DNA of 64,000 bases. It comes from Flaccisagitta enflata. Taxonomy: Eukaryota > Chaetognatha > Sagittoidea > Aphragmophora. Location: the NCBI GenBank assembly GCA_965153355.1, contig OZ231126.1:33852001-33916000 (forward strand), in the 5' to 3' direction. Shown piece after piece: positions 22,431 through 34,404 of this stretch; within the stretch, counting starts at the first letter, position 1; each line of letters starts with the position of its first letter. The translations under genes and the position numbers were made by a program. Under the pieces are notes generated by a model. The model was not told the DNA's origin. It saw nothing but the letters and a program-made list of their open reading frames with translations, and searched no databases.

Positions 22431-22922
22431 TCAGAAACCAGAGCTGCAAGAGTCTGAGGATTCACAGGTGATGTCGTCATCGGCGTCATCCGCGTCGTCG
22501 CCGCTGTCGGCACAAGATGGCGATTCTGTAGACTCGACTTTAATTAATCACAGAAATTACTTTTTTTTTTCCCTCGATATAATTAAGAGAGAATTAGTAA
22601 ATAAGTCAAAGAAATAAAATTATTTTATTTCAGCCTATTTCTCACCTATCAGATCAACTATTTCCTTTAAAGTCTCTTTATCGACCGCCTGTATCTTTGT
22701 GTCGTCAGCATTGGCCAACAGTCTTTTTCTTTTGCGACTCATCTTTCGTAAATGATGGTCGCCAGTCCTTATGCCGGCATGGACTGACGCGGACTCCGAC
22801 GCCGATGACGAGCGAACACCATCGTCAACTAAATACCAGCCTTCCCCTTCGCGCACGATTTGGCATGGTCGGAACGACATGCCTTTTAGGGAAACGAGTT
22901 TTCTACTTTTTCTACGGCCCAT
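22431..22922 (-). CDS. two-exon small basic protein with acidic Ser/Asp tail, unknown
   Basis: Exons 22922-22646 and 22525-22431 join in phase 1 to 123 residues. The start chosen is the Met of MGRRKSRK; the frame is open further upstream, but an acceptor-like TTTCAG lies just before, so a 5' exon is possible. The N-terminal half is basic with two RKR/KRK clusters that could serve as nuclear signals, and the middle has KETLKEIVDLIE. The second exon encodes an Asp/Ser/Cys-rich acidic tail, like the tail of RING/B-box copy 3. I recognise no domain. It lies inside the putative 3.1-kb mobile unit, head-on behind RING/B-box copy 3 and in the same orientation, so the two may travel together. Confidence 0.6.
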
Positions 22923-23337
22923 ACTAATTCTAAATCTAATGGGGAAAATGTCCTGAAATGGAAATGCAAATGGAAATGAAAAATAGGGGAGGAAAGAATA
23001 ACTAATGTTTAGCAATGGTTTTCCAAATTTTTTTCAAACATTTCCATTTTTGGGATCCCACAAAAAAGGGCTAAGCTATATGGTTTTGGGTCAAATAGGC
23101 TGACCACTTAAATTTTGGGCCTAAAATGATTCTAGCTGAAAAGTAACACGGTGAATTATCACAAAAATGAAAGGCTACAATAAAAAGTGGTAAACTGGAA
23201 TTTGCAAAAACATCAGTTAAACTCATTGATTGAAAAACAGCATTATCATGGGAGCACATATGAGGTTTTTGTTAGATAATAACGGCAATTTTCGACTATT
23301 ATTTACTTGCCATCATTCAGCCGTAATAGCAATTTCT

Positions 23338-23400
23338 GAACGGGCTGAACGGGCTGAACGGGCTGAACAGGCTGAACAGGCTGAACGGGCTGAATCGCAC
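23338..23400. repeat. (GGGCTGAAC)n short minisatellite
   Basis: Six to seven copies of a CGGGCTGAA / CAGGCTGAA nonamer within the putative mobile unit. The flanking 23020-23630 is otherwise non-coding AT-rich DNA. Confidence 0.85.
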
Positions 23401-23754
23401 CGGCTGAATGACGGCAAGTCAATAATTTTAAAAATTCTCCGTTCATATCTTATAAATGAATAATATGTGCTTCCATGATAATGCTGTTTTCCCATCATTT
23501 TACCTACCATATGTGCCATGACTGTCAACCAACAGAAGTTAAACTCATGAGGTATACAGTTTTGGCCCAAAAAAAGGCCGCATATCTACCTTTGGACCCG
23601 ATATTGTGCAAAAGAAAATCAAACTAAAAGCTGTTTAGCAAAAATCTCGAGCAGAAAAAACGTAATGCCGAGACAGGGCCAGACGATCCAGTGATGACTA
23701 TTGTTTCAGTTGTTTTTAACTATTTTTTTATTCTGCCCCCCCCCCCCTCACCGT

Positions 23755-23778
23755 CGCAACACAATAATGATGACGGTT
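23755..23778 (+). repeat. 24-bp direct repeat, right copy
   Basis: CGCAACACAATAATGATGAC plus GGTT, matching 20654-20677 with one mismatch, directly outside the right inverted arm. Confidence 0.75.
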
Positions 23779-23846
23779 GATAAATCGTTACTAAAATATT
23801 TGTTGTCTGCCCCCCCACCTTTTTAAAAGGGAAATGATAAGGCAGT

Positions 23847-26800
23847 TTAGGAATTGGCAGAGAACAGGTCAGCGAGAACGTCTTGCGTGGCGTTTCCACC
23901 GTCACGACCGTCCTGGCCGGCGTCGGCAACGGCGTTGGTGTCGGCAACGTCGCCCTCGGCGGTTTCCTCCACGCCGGCGTTGGCCACGTCATCGTCGACG
24001 ACGTCCTCCCATCGATCGCTCAGTCTTGCTTCCATCTCAAGGCAGCCTTCGACGAAGTCATCGAAGTCAGCGTACGGCATTTGAAGAACCGAGCGAGCTT
24101 CAATGGCCCTGCGGAAGATGCGGCGCCGTCCTTCGACCATGCCTCGTTCGTACTCGGCGATAAACTCTCCAATCAATTTGTCGCCTCTCTTCTGTTTCCC
24201 CAAGGCTTGATGTCTTTGACGTCGCCGAATGTCCATGACCCAGTCGCTCACTCCGAAACCGTAACTGGAGGATAGTGGATGGTTGGTAAAACACACAAGA
24301 CCCTAGCATAAATGATGTGACACAAGAAAATAGTATAAAGGATGCGACCGAAGAAACAAGCATAAACCATGCAACTTACCATTCCAAGAAATCCCAGAAT
24401 GCGTCTAGCTGAGGACTGTAAGCGCACTGGTCCATCCACTCGTGGTCTATTTTAAGGTCTCGAAAAAAGGACATGTAATAGACGTGGAAGAGGGTGCGCA
24501 AGTATCGGTCCCAGCTACCACAATCGTTGCCTTCCGCGCGAGTTAGGAGCCACGTTAGCCCGTATTCGGTGCAGGCTCCGACGTCGAAGTCTCCCGACTC
24601 GTCATGGTGAAGAAAAAACATGGCGCAATGGGGGCCTCTGCTAGCAACCTCCATGATGTCATCGATATCCTGCGGGATGAAGGATGGATGAGAAATTGTA
24701 AATGTGGTTAAAGATCCTAGATCCAAATATAATTGTTACATTAGGCACGCCCTTTCTTTTCATAAACGGTGGGTAACACGACGTTCCAGCCGATTACAAT
24801 TAATAAAATGTGTCACTGTTTTTAGCGCTGTAAGACACCCAATGCAACACAATGTGGTACAATACCGGTATTTTTGGACATCCGAATTCGTTCAAAAGCC
24901 ATTGGATGACGTCGAAGCCAGCTTCGGCCTTGTCCATGACCCCTTTTTGAACGCGGACCTCGTCTCCCTCCTTGGAGATTATCATTGTTGCCAGTGGATG
25001 CAACAGCTGTATGAGGGTGGCCGCGTTTTGGATGCATAACTCGTAGGAGTTCCTCTTGTTCACGCCAGGCTCACGGTCACGAATGTGGTACGCGGTCAGA
25101 ATCTCGTTGGCCAGCAGCGGTTGCAGGTGGCGCAGATAGAGGAAGGGGAAGAGCTGGCGCGGATCCTAATGTATAAAAGACAAGTTGTCAAAAATTATAT
25201 TTTTAGAGGTACTAGAGACAGGATTAAATGGAACCCCCCCCCCCAACACACATTTCCTAACTAAACTTACAATCTTAGGGCTCCGGCTCAAAACCACGAC
25301 GATATGGCCGTATCGGCATAAGAATGCACCCAATTTGGAGTTGAAGAACTTGTCGATGTCTTTTTCTCTTGTCGACACCACCATCACGTTATCGTCGGGG
25401 ACGTGCCTGTTGTAGAGGCTCATGAGCCCTAATCGATCTTGCTCAAACTGAAGATTCCATCGGGCCACTCGTTCGGGAAACGTCGTCTTCAGAGTAGTTT
25501 CAACCAACTAAATGGAAGAATGAAGTCAAACAAGTCAAGTATTAAAAAATATAGGCATGACAAGTGGTGTCTTTATAGAGGCATGTGTGGCAGGCGTGTG
25601 TGCCATTGATGGCACGTGAACGCATGTGTTCCTTTAATGGAGCCATGCCCATGAAGGCATGGCCAGGAAGCCATGTGTGCCATTCATATGAGGCAAGTTA
25701 CATTGTATCTGGTGGCCACTTACATTGTATACGCTGCTGAGCGTTTGCCAGTCGGGGATAGGCTGGACGTAGATCCGTCGGAAAAACTCGTTGATCCCCA
25801 AACTTCGCAGTTCAATGTTGTTGACAATCCTGTCCCAGAATTGTCTGACTTCCGCGGTCTTTACTTTTTTGATCCCGGCCTCTTTGGCGAGTGTCGACAC
25901 CATCGAAAGAAACATGCTGGGGGTGCAAGGCTGCACCGGAGGAGGAGGAGGAGGAGGAGGAGCAGCTCCGAAAGTCGAGATCGCTGGCCTGTTTTGAAAG
26001 TGTATATAAATAAAATTTTAACGAATGTGCTGGGAGGTGGAAATTGAAAAAAAATAAAAACAACCGTTTCCAGCACAAGATAAACAACCATTTACTTACA
26101 ATTTTTTTGGGCAGCGTTGGCCTTTCTTTCTCAACGCACTGTTTTCTGCAACGACACCCCTGTTAATGGTCAAGTTTGGAAATTTGTTATACCACGGGAA
26201 TTTCCAAACTGTCCTCTCCAACCACCTCCTTGTCGCTTAACTCACCCACGAGTGGAATCTTGGCTGAATTCCGGGGGGACGGCGGCATCATCGTCGCTAA
26301 CAGAGATGATTTGGGTCGGCAATTTTTCGACGGTGTCTTCCGCTTCGTAATCGGCATCAACATCCACGCCAGCCAAGTTGGGGATGGAGGGAGTGGTTTC
26401 TACCACCTCCGCTCTTGCGTTCTTGAAACTGTGAACATATATGGATGAAAATCTAACAGTTATATTGGGGGCCAAAGTATAATTATTGTCAATGACACTG
26501 AAAATTGCAATGTTAACGCTTCTCTTTTCGCATTACCTGTTCACAACTGAGCGAGTGATTCTCCGACGCTTGATTTGATATCGGTCCATAACCGCCAATT
26601 GCTCGGGAGTCAATGACTGCTCGTTATGATCCATTGCGTCGCCGAAACTCGTGGCAAATGGACGTTTGGAAAATTGGGGGAGAGACTTCTCACCGCCAAC
26701 GAAATCGGACCGCAATCGTTTTTGCCCAATGTGTCTGCCCGAGGACTTGGAAGACGACGAATTTGCAGCGGACGATTTTGAAGACGACGAATTTGCAGCG

Positions 26801-29800
26801 GACGATTTAGAAGACGACGAATTTGCAGCGGACGATTGGCCAGCGGATGATTTGGCAGAGCATGTAGTAGATGCAGTTGAGGGAAGCGCGGCTCCAATAT
26901 TTGGGGATTGTGTGTGCTTCTTGGTTCTGTAGAAAAATAATGGGATTATTATATAATGATCATCTCAGCCATGAAATATAATTGTTTTTTCTCATTCCCT
27001 TCGACTAAACTCAATTTCTTGTGTGTTCACAAGTTGCAATGTTACCTAGTCGGAGCAGCAGCGGAAGTGGACGTTGGTGAGGTCGCATTGGAGGGGACGA
27101 CATCCTCTTGAATCAAGTCGTTAAAATCGTCACCCCCGCTGTCATCTTCTTCAGAGTGATCATCGCTGCAGTCCTTCGTCCTTGTAACCAAAATATAATC
27201 ATGATATGAACCACATGATATTATTATCGCAGCAATCATGACACATAATTGTGTGTTGGCTGGCGAAAGCTTAATCTCACCTCCTCGATGTTGCAGCTGG
27301 AGCGGCAGCGGCAGCGGCAGCGGCAGTGGCGCGTCTGGAAGAGATTGTCAGATTGGCCGCTTGATTGGGCGGTTGAGACGATGGAATCACGCTGACATAA
27401 ACAATGGAAAAAAAAAATCACCATCAGCAATAAACTGTTTTCGAAATGGATAGTCTGATGGAATAATTCAAAAAATGCTTATCCACTTCAATAATACTCA
27501 CTCGTCAGCATCCGAAGCATCGTCCAAACCCTCGCTGGAAGCATCGTCGCCTTCATCCACAAACTGCTTCGATGTCGGAGTCTTGGCCGGTGGGGGGGGC
27601 ATGTTCGGCGTAGAACGTGCTTCCACCCGGGGAAAGTACCTTTCCACCTTCTTGGCCAGCTTTGCGTCTTCCAGCATTTGGGAGCGCAACTGGGCGCAAT
27701 TCAGTTTATTGCTAAGAAATAATAGCAAAAATTATAAATTAATAAATACATAAATAAATACATGAGATTTTAATTCATCAATAAATAGATCAGGTTTCAA
27801 ATCATCATTCAATAAATCATTATTCATCAATCATCACAAAATACATGAAATTTCAAATCTATGAATACATCATTCTCGACATGCATATGCAGGCAAATAT
27901 TTCATTATTTTAAGCAACCCCTTACCCTGGTTTCTCCAACGCTTTTTTGAGCAGTGCTGCGTGATGATTGATGTTTAAAGCCGTCTGACGCCCGAGCCAG
28001 TTCACCCCCTTGCCGGCTGACTTTGCCAAATTTTCGATTTCACGGCGCATATTGCTCAACGTTTCCCTTTGCTTTGGGGTCGCTCTTCTGCCATACAGAG
28101 AGTCTTTGTAGGTCTTCATCTGCCTCTTGAGGTCCCGCTGAAGTTCGCTGATGTTTTTGCCCTCCTTGGTGAATCTGTGAAAGTAAGAAAGAGTGGTGGT
28201 GTAATAAAAAGTAGTTAGCCAATGTCAGTGGAATCTGTAATTGTAGGAGCAACTGTACACCTACAGCGTAACCGTTTGCTACTTACGTGTCACGAAGTAA
28301 GAGGGAAATCGGAATCTCCTTGTGGTTGTCGGGCCACTCAAACAGTTTGCAACCCGCCATCTCCTCGGCAAAAAGGTCCACGAGGCGGAAAAACTCCCCC
28401 AAACAGACGTATGTTGGAGCTGAGTGGTGGGTCGGGCCGAAATTATCCTTCTGTATGAAAAGAAAATTTGCAGACTACTTATATAAACAGTTATAACAGT
28501 TTTGCAGTTGTACCACTTTAAACAGTTATATTAACAGTTACAACAGTTCTATTCGAAATAAGCATTTTCTCATGATAAAAATTTCGAAGCAATGATATAA
28601 AAACTACCTTAAACAACCCAATCACTGCACCTGGCTTTGTCGAAGGATCCTGTCCAAAATCCCGCGTAACAGCAATGTCTCGTTCTTCGACAACTTCGCC
28701 ACTCCACCCTACATTGTCAACAAAGAAACAGTGGCTATACAAAGCAAGAAATATAATTATTAGAAGATATGTCATTGTCATTGCTAACATCGCGCAACTC
28801 ACCACTTCCTTGATCCTCCCAAGAATATCAATGAGGTGGGGATCCGTTCTTATATATTGAAGGAGACCACCATTCATGACCCACATGTGGTACTGGCTCT
28901 TCGAGAACATTTTGCCTTAAAAAAACGTAAAAAAAAAGATCCATATAAATCCAACTGCTATTTCGATCATTACAATAACACCCTGCGTATAACAGTGCAC
29001 TTGGCTTAAGTTCCTTAACGATACCTTCAAAGTCGCTTCCGAGCTGTTGCGGGACGAATCGGCAGCGGTTGGAGTCGGAGTCGACGACGACATAGCCCAG
29101 GCAGAACACGTGCGAGACGCCGCGGGTGAGATCGTGATAACCGATCGGGCCTTTCCGCACGGGGCAGTGCAGCATCATATAAGGCCGGACGATTTTTATG
29201 TCTTTGCCGTCGTTGTCCTTTTGAACCGTAGGCGCTTGCATATAGAGCCGAAAAGGGTTTTTGGGGTCGGGTCCAGGCGTTTTGGTATCCGGCAACAGGG
29301 CTGGGTCTGTGGGCGAAATACAAACATTCATTATGTTTAGATAAGGTCAAATGGGCATATGGTGGAAAATACAAAAATTTATATACAACCTTAAAGGATA
29401 TAACAATTATATACAACCTTCAACAACATCCACGACTAAAAACTCACCACAAGTCGCCAGGAAACTATGTTCGCCGTTTTCGAGATCTACCATAAGGTAA
29501 TCCAGTTCTTCCGCGGTCAGGCCAGCGACGGTGGGCAATTTCGAGGGAGGAGCAAGAGAACGTTTTGGAGCTTTCTTTGCAGAAGGTTCTCCTGAAGCAG
29601 CGGTCGCCATGTCGACTTCTATCTCTCCTTCCATGTCTTCTTCGTCGTCTTCTTCATGGACTTCTTCATCGACATCTTCTTTTGACTCCCCCTCATCGTC
29701 ACTCCCTCTGTCACTCACTTCCTCATCCTTTTCCTGCTCATCATAATCCTTGCGATGAGAAGCAGGGCCACGACCTTTGCCACCTTCATTGGCGGAAGAG

Positions 29801-30036
29801 GGCAAGTAATCAGAATCATCCTCTGCCCTTGTTCTTCTGCGTGCGGTTGAACTGGTGACAGCTTTGTTTGCCGCAAGATCCTCTCTCAGCACGTCTCGAG
29901 GCTTCGCCGATGCGCTCTGACTTGTGTCTGGCCGGGATCTCTGCCGGCAAGTTGAATTGGATCCCGCGCCGGACTTCCCCACATCCTTCTTTCCCGACTT
30001 CCGCTGTCTCGGGCTCGTTACATACGCCTTGACCAT
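23847..30036 (-). CDS. intact 16-exon gene for a protein of about 1,396 residues, family unknown
   Basis: Exons (minus): 30036-29448, 29306-29025, 28915-28608, 28450-28287, 28174-27926, 27711-27502, 27391-27281, 27180-27046, 26926-26537, 26428-26246, 26159-26100, 25988-25724, 25507-25271, 25165-24866, 24669-24380, 24264-23847. All introns are GT-AG, 86-216 bases, and every phase matches, giving 4,191 nt without a stop. Exon 1 is Lys/Arg- and Asp/Glu-rich (about 196 residues, likely nuclear). Exons 2-5 hold a Pro-rich segment and a globular part. Exons 6-10 are acidic and Ser/Ala-rich, with a 30-bp repeat in exon 9 coding KSSAANSSSS three times. Exon 12 has an AAPPPPPPPP run before helical segments that continue through exon 15. 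The last exon is basic then acidic. I recognise no catalytic motif. Start: first Met of the longest open 5' exon. A promoter is not evident. Confidence 0.8.
24722..24810 (+). repeat. palindromic TATAAT repeat inside an intron
   Basis: CCAAATATAATTGTTACATT, then ACACGACGTTCCAGCCGATT about 70 bases on. It lies wholly within the intron between exons ending at 24866 and starting at 24669. Shorter pieces of the same repeat lie in introns near 26475, 26977, 27190 and 29395. Confidence 0.55.
26753..26842 (-). repeat. 30-bp coding tandem repeat in exon 9
   Basis: GACGACGAATTTGCAGCGGA followed by CGATTTTGAA or CGATTTAGAA occurs three times in a row. On the minus strand it encodes a Ser/Ala/Asn-rich decapeptide. 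The repeat is in frame and copy number could vary between individuals. Confidence 0.85.
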
Positions 30037-30096
30037 TTCACTCTTTCACCATTACGTTTACATTAAAGTCGTGCAAGCTGAGTACTGTGGAGGTGT

Positions 30097-32791
30097 TTAC
30101 CTGGTATGCATTAACAGGGGACATTTTTTTTCATCAAGAAAGAACTGTTCGATTGAATCATTTATTGTTTGTAAAGCGAACAGACCATGCGTTTCAATTG
30201 GAACAGGACGGAGTGGTTGCGCTAAGACTACAATTTCCGGGTGATGGTGGACAAGGGCTAACACGCGCATAAATTTCCCGTCAGGTGCGCCATTTTCCGC
30301 GAAAGCAATGACATCTTTGATTGTGACTTTCCCTACTGTAGTTGCGACGGATTTTAACCTTGACTGCGGATTATATTGCATATAAAACGTTATCGCTTGT
30401 GGGTGAAGTCCATTTTCGTTTTTCAAGATAGAAACTTTTCTTGTCTCCAATTGCGCTTGACTTCTTGATATTAATTTGGAATCGATGCGTCTCATGATGG
30501 TTTTTAATACATTTATTGTACATCTGCTACTACCGAACGCCCTCTTACACAACTGGTGTGTTTGCTCACAAAGCCCAGAATTCTGTAATGACAAAGGGAC
30601 GGCCCATCTGAGTGCAGCAGGGTAATGTACTAGGTTATGCTCTTTGGATTTGAGTCTGGGATCATATTCTCCAGTTGCTGTCCTTGTGAGATTCATGCGC
30701 GCATTCAATGTGTCTTGGATGTAAGCTTCCAACTGAGTTAGGCTAGCCACGTTGTGGTTTCGGGTTAGTAATAGTCTAGTTAAATGGAGAACTTTCAAAT
30801 AAAATTGCCAAACGGGGTGGACCGGATTTTCCACTTTCGAGTATAGCACAGTGCTAAACATTAATATAAAGATGTCTTGTGTGCGCAACTTTGTTGCAAA
30901 TCTTTATCTCTTTTTTCCATAATCAAATTTGAAGTAGGCTCGATTCCTGCAATCCTCCCTCCTGCAATCCTCCCTACGGAATTTAAAACGTTTCCACCGA
31001 TTTCTCAATGACATTGGCGATATCCATTGCAAGTCAAAGACAATACGGTTTACGATGATTGTCATCCAAGTTACAGTGCAGCCGAGAAAGAAATCATGAT
31101 CCAGATCTAAACAGTAAATGTTTGTGTTTGGGTGGATATATGGAATGTTGTGCAAAACGGGTACACTAGTGAATCCGTGCGGCAAAATATCGTCGTTGGC
31201 TTCGGCACGAATGACCTCCATGTATTCTTGAGGGGTGCGAATAGCGGCTGTTGACAGACTAGCAGCGGTATTTGCAGTAGCTAAATCAGCCATTAAATAA
31301 TGGCAAAAGCGACAACATTTTCCATGTGACCATGACCGCGTTAACCCACAAAGCTGATTCTGGGACAAAGTGTCCCCTATGATATACATGACTCTCACTT
31401 GGAGACGACGGCCCTTCCAAATCATACCATTTAGCACAACCTCTGTAAACTGCTTGTAAATTTCTTCCATTATCCTTTTTAATCCAATTTCTCCTACATC
31501 TTGAGAATAAATGAGTGCCAAAGGAAATACTTGTTCCAGTTTCCGTTGGTTCGTACCTTCCAAAATAATTATTACATAAAAGTTCCAAAGCTTATAATAA
31601 CTATTCTTGGCGTACAATGAGGCCAAAGGTTGAACTTCATCGTAAGCAATAGCAAGAAGTAAAACAGGCTGATCTTCTTGGATACTCAATTCCTGGTATA
31701 ATTGAGAGTTCTTTATAGAATGATGCGTTCCAGCACTTGGCGATTTCAGGTGAAACTGTTGGACTCGCTGCCAATTGTCTTTGGAGCTCAAAAACAATTT
31801 GATCATTTCCTGTACGTCATAGAAGTGAACTTGGATTCTTTTAGGGAGAAATGGGTCATTTCAATGGAAAACTTTTTACAGTTTCTGAATTTCAGAGCTT
31901 TTTGCCTTAAGTTGTTTGCGAGCATAACTGGATTTAAGCTGCCTAACTTTTTTCCTTAGCCGTTCTGTAATGGGGATTTGTAGATGTAACAGTAAGTTCC
32001 ATATAGTTTTCATAACAAAGTTGATTACGATTTCCGTCGCCGCGAACGTATTCTCCAGAGTATCAACTGCTTCCTCAAGTAGCTTTATTATAAAATCCAG
32101 ATTGCCACCAGCACCACCACCACCACCAACACCAACCAACACCACCACCACCACCACCTCCTCCTCCTCCTCCTCCTCCACCACCACCACCACCACCACC
32201 ATCCCCACTGCCATCACCTCCACCATCACCATCACCGCTACCACCGCCGCCACGACCACCATTGCCACTGCTGCCTACACAGAAATGCTCATCAAAAAAA
32301 TGCTCTTCCAGTTCACTGTCATCACCAACATCATCTTCCTCCTCCTCGTCCTCCTCAACCTCATTGTCACTACTTTCAGAGTCGCTGGACAAGGCATCGT
32401 TCTCCATGTCATCATCATTGTGCGGCTGGTCACATTCACAAAGTATATGGCCTATAAGTCTGTGTTTTTCAAAATGTTCAGGTCCGTTATAAACACACCT
32501 TGTTTTGGATATTATCTGGTATGGACATACTTTGGAATGGTCTGGTGCGAGTTCATAATGACTTTGGAGGAAACGAAAGTTGTCAGAGAGTTTTTGGGAG
32601 AAAGGAAGCGTTGTACCACAAACAAGGCACTCCTTTGTCTGTTCGAAGTGCCTGCTAATGTGTCTCCGAGCAGAGGCAGTGTCTGACACCCTTGTATATC
32701 GCTTGCACAAGAGGCATTTTGGCCTTGTGGTTTTCTTAGCGTTTACTTTGTCCAACAGGTCTTGAAACGCAATTTCTTTTAATGATGACAT
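30097..32791 (-). pseudogene. zinc-finger, DDE-transposase-like gene, decayed
   Basis: From Met at 32791 the frame encodes two Cys/His clusters: CLLC-x12-H-x3-H and CLVC followed by a histidine pair. Then come an acidic Asp/Glu/Ser stretch and a Gly-rich run coded by a CCACCACCACCT trinucleotide array (32100-32220). The frame shifts across that array; the new frame continues through 31876, meets two stops, and reopens at about 31860 in the same frame down to 30097, with one further TAA at 30904. The body has YDEVQP, later GDTLSQNQLCG and CCRFC, which recalls eukaryotic DDE transposases with a Cys pair inserted after the second Asp; the rest includes HNLVHYP. The three stops and the frameshift mark it as inactive unless some are short introns. 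Confidence 0.65.
32100..32245. repeat. (CCA/CCT)n trinucleotide array
   Basis: CCACCACCACC blocks with a central CTCCTCCTCC block. It codes Gly in the zinc-finger frame and Val/Glu in the frame that continues downstream, so expansion here probably caused the frameshift in the transposase-like gene. Confidence 0.9.
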
Positions 32792-32919
32792 TTTAAAACT
32801 GAACAGGGCAAGGGCGCTATGGTGGGCAGATATAATGATTATAATTGCCACGTAGTCGGCAGAGTAATTATATGTCGCTTGTTTACGGCGTTCACTACTG
32901 TCACTACAAGTAATATTCC

Positions 32920-33832
32920 CAATACAGAACTGGAACAAGTATTTCCTTTGTCACTCATTTATTGTCAAGATGTAGGAGAAATAGGATTAAAAAGGATAAC
33001 GGAAGAAATTGACAAGCATTTTTTAGAGATTGTGCTAAATGGTATGATTTGGAAGGGCCGTCGTCTCCAAGTGAGAGTCATGTATATCATGGGGGACAAT
33101 TTGTCCCAGAACCAGGTTTGTGGGTGAACGGGGTCATGGTCACAAGGAAAATGTTGTCGCTATTGCCATTATATAATCGCTGATTTCCCAAGATTACATG
33201 GAGGTCATTTTTGCCGAAAGCAACAACGATATTTTGCCGCACGGCTTTATTACTGTACCCGCAACCGATTCGACATATCCATATATCGAGCGAAAGACAA
33301 ACATTTAGTGTTTAGATTCGAATCATGACAATCATAGTAAACCTATTGTCTCTCAATGGCAATGGATATCGGCAATGTCATTGAAAAGTGTTTAAAAAGT
33401 TTTCAGTTCCGTAATCAATTAAAAATATTGCAAATTGTTGTCTGCCCTCGAGCCAAATATAATTAGTACATTCAGCTCCAGCCGATTGTACTAAAAAAAA
33501 AAAAGTGGAAGATGCTGACCACCCTGTTGTGCAATTGTAATGAAAAGATGCTCATTTAAGTAGCGTAGGTGAATTTGAAGATTACATAAAAGCCACATGG
33601 AATGCGCGCATCAATCTGACAAGGAGAGCAACTGGAGTCTATGGGTCCAAAAAAAGAATCCCAATTTAATCCAAACAGCGTAACCTTACGCATTACCCAG
33701 AAGCAATCAGATGGGCTTGCCCTTCCTTGTTCAACTCAGCATTGCCCTCTTCTTCCCTCACGGAGAAAATCCCTCAGTTATGTAAATCAGCGATTGGAAG
33801 TAGCCCATGTACTAAGGATATGAAAAAACTAT
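32920..33832 (+). pseudogene. inverted relic of the transposase-like gene
   Basis: The plus strand encodes EQVFPLSLIYCQDVGEIGLK and GRRLQVRVMYIMGDNLSQNQ, close matches to the minus-strand gene at about 31400-31520. After a gap, 33570-33830 encodes ARINLTRRATGVYG and a HYPEAIRWA-like segment matching the C-terminal half. Many stops and shifts break it, and the zinc-finger part is absent. It lies head to head with the other copy, 130 bp from its start codon. Confidence 0.8.
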
Positions 33833-33834
33833 CC

Positions 33835-34400
33835 TAGACACGATCATTTCCAAAGTGATAAGAAAAAGTAAACCGAATAACGGAAATGGATTGCCCTAAA
33901 ACAGTTCTACACAATTTCACCTCATACAACAAATAAAAAAGCTACATTGGTTACTTAACCAACAAGAGACGCAATGAATTGGGAACGGACACGAAAACGT
34001 GAAACAAAATTAATGAAAGAAATGTATGTTAAGAAATAACCAAACTTACATGACGTGTATCCTGTTGGCGACTTTTCTGTGCTTATTCTTATCTTTAGAA
34101 ATAGTTTAAACTTTACTCAGCGACATAAAAGAAATGGTCTTTGAAAGCAAAATTGATTAGTTATGTTCGGAAATTAATTTAGGCGAAATTGAGTGCTGCA
34201 CAACCAATTAGGAAATTGACCAAATGTCTTACCTCTTATTTCCCTTTGGAAAACGAAGCAAAGAACTATCACCAAAACCACGACGAATACTAAATCTACG
34301 TTACTAAGGTGAATGGTAACTGTGCAGCCGGGAAAACTAATTTCTACATCCATCGTTTACAATGGGCACTGTAAAGAAATGAAAATAGGTATTGGGACAT
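33835..34400. other. no gene seen
   Basis: AT-rich spacer between the transposase relic and the poly-Ala gene; one may expect the 3' flank of the latter here. No repeat or exon recognised. Confidence 0.4.
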
Positions 34401-34404
34401 AAAA

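Larger units (their letters stand above)
20678..23754. mobile_element. putative 3.1-kb mobile unit with 110-bp inverted ends carrying two genes
   Basis: The left arm (20678-20790) and right arm (about 23638-23754) are inverted copies over about 110 bases: a G14/C13 tract, CAGAAT, a variable T-rich spacer, then ACAACTGAAACAATAGTCAT and GTCTCGGCATTACGTTTTTT. Both arms are flanked outside by a 24-bp direct repeat. The interior carries RING/B-box copy 3 (3' end only 17 bp from the left arm) and the two-exon gene at 22431-22922. No transposase lies inside. Inverted ends plus direct flanks is the signature of a DNA transposon, but 24 bp is long for a target duplication, so segmental inversion is an alternative. 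Confidence 0.6.

Noticed and set aside
23834-24275. Plus-strand frames of 76-130 codons opposite the last exon of the orphan gene
   Set aside because: Shadow frames of a GC-rich exon; the minus strand has matching splice phases and the plus strand does not.
29531-29858. Plus-strand Ser-rich frames
   Set aside because: Reverse reading of the Asp/Glu-rich exon 1 of the orphan gene.
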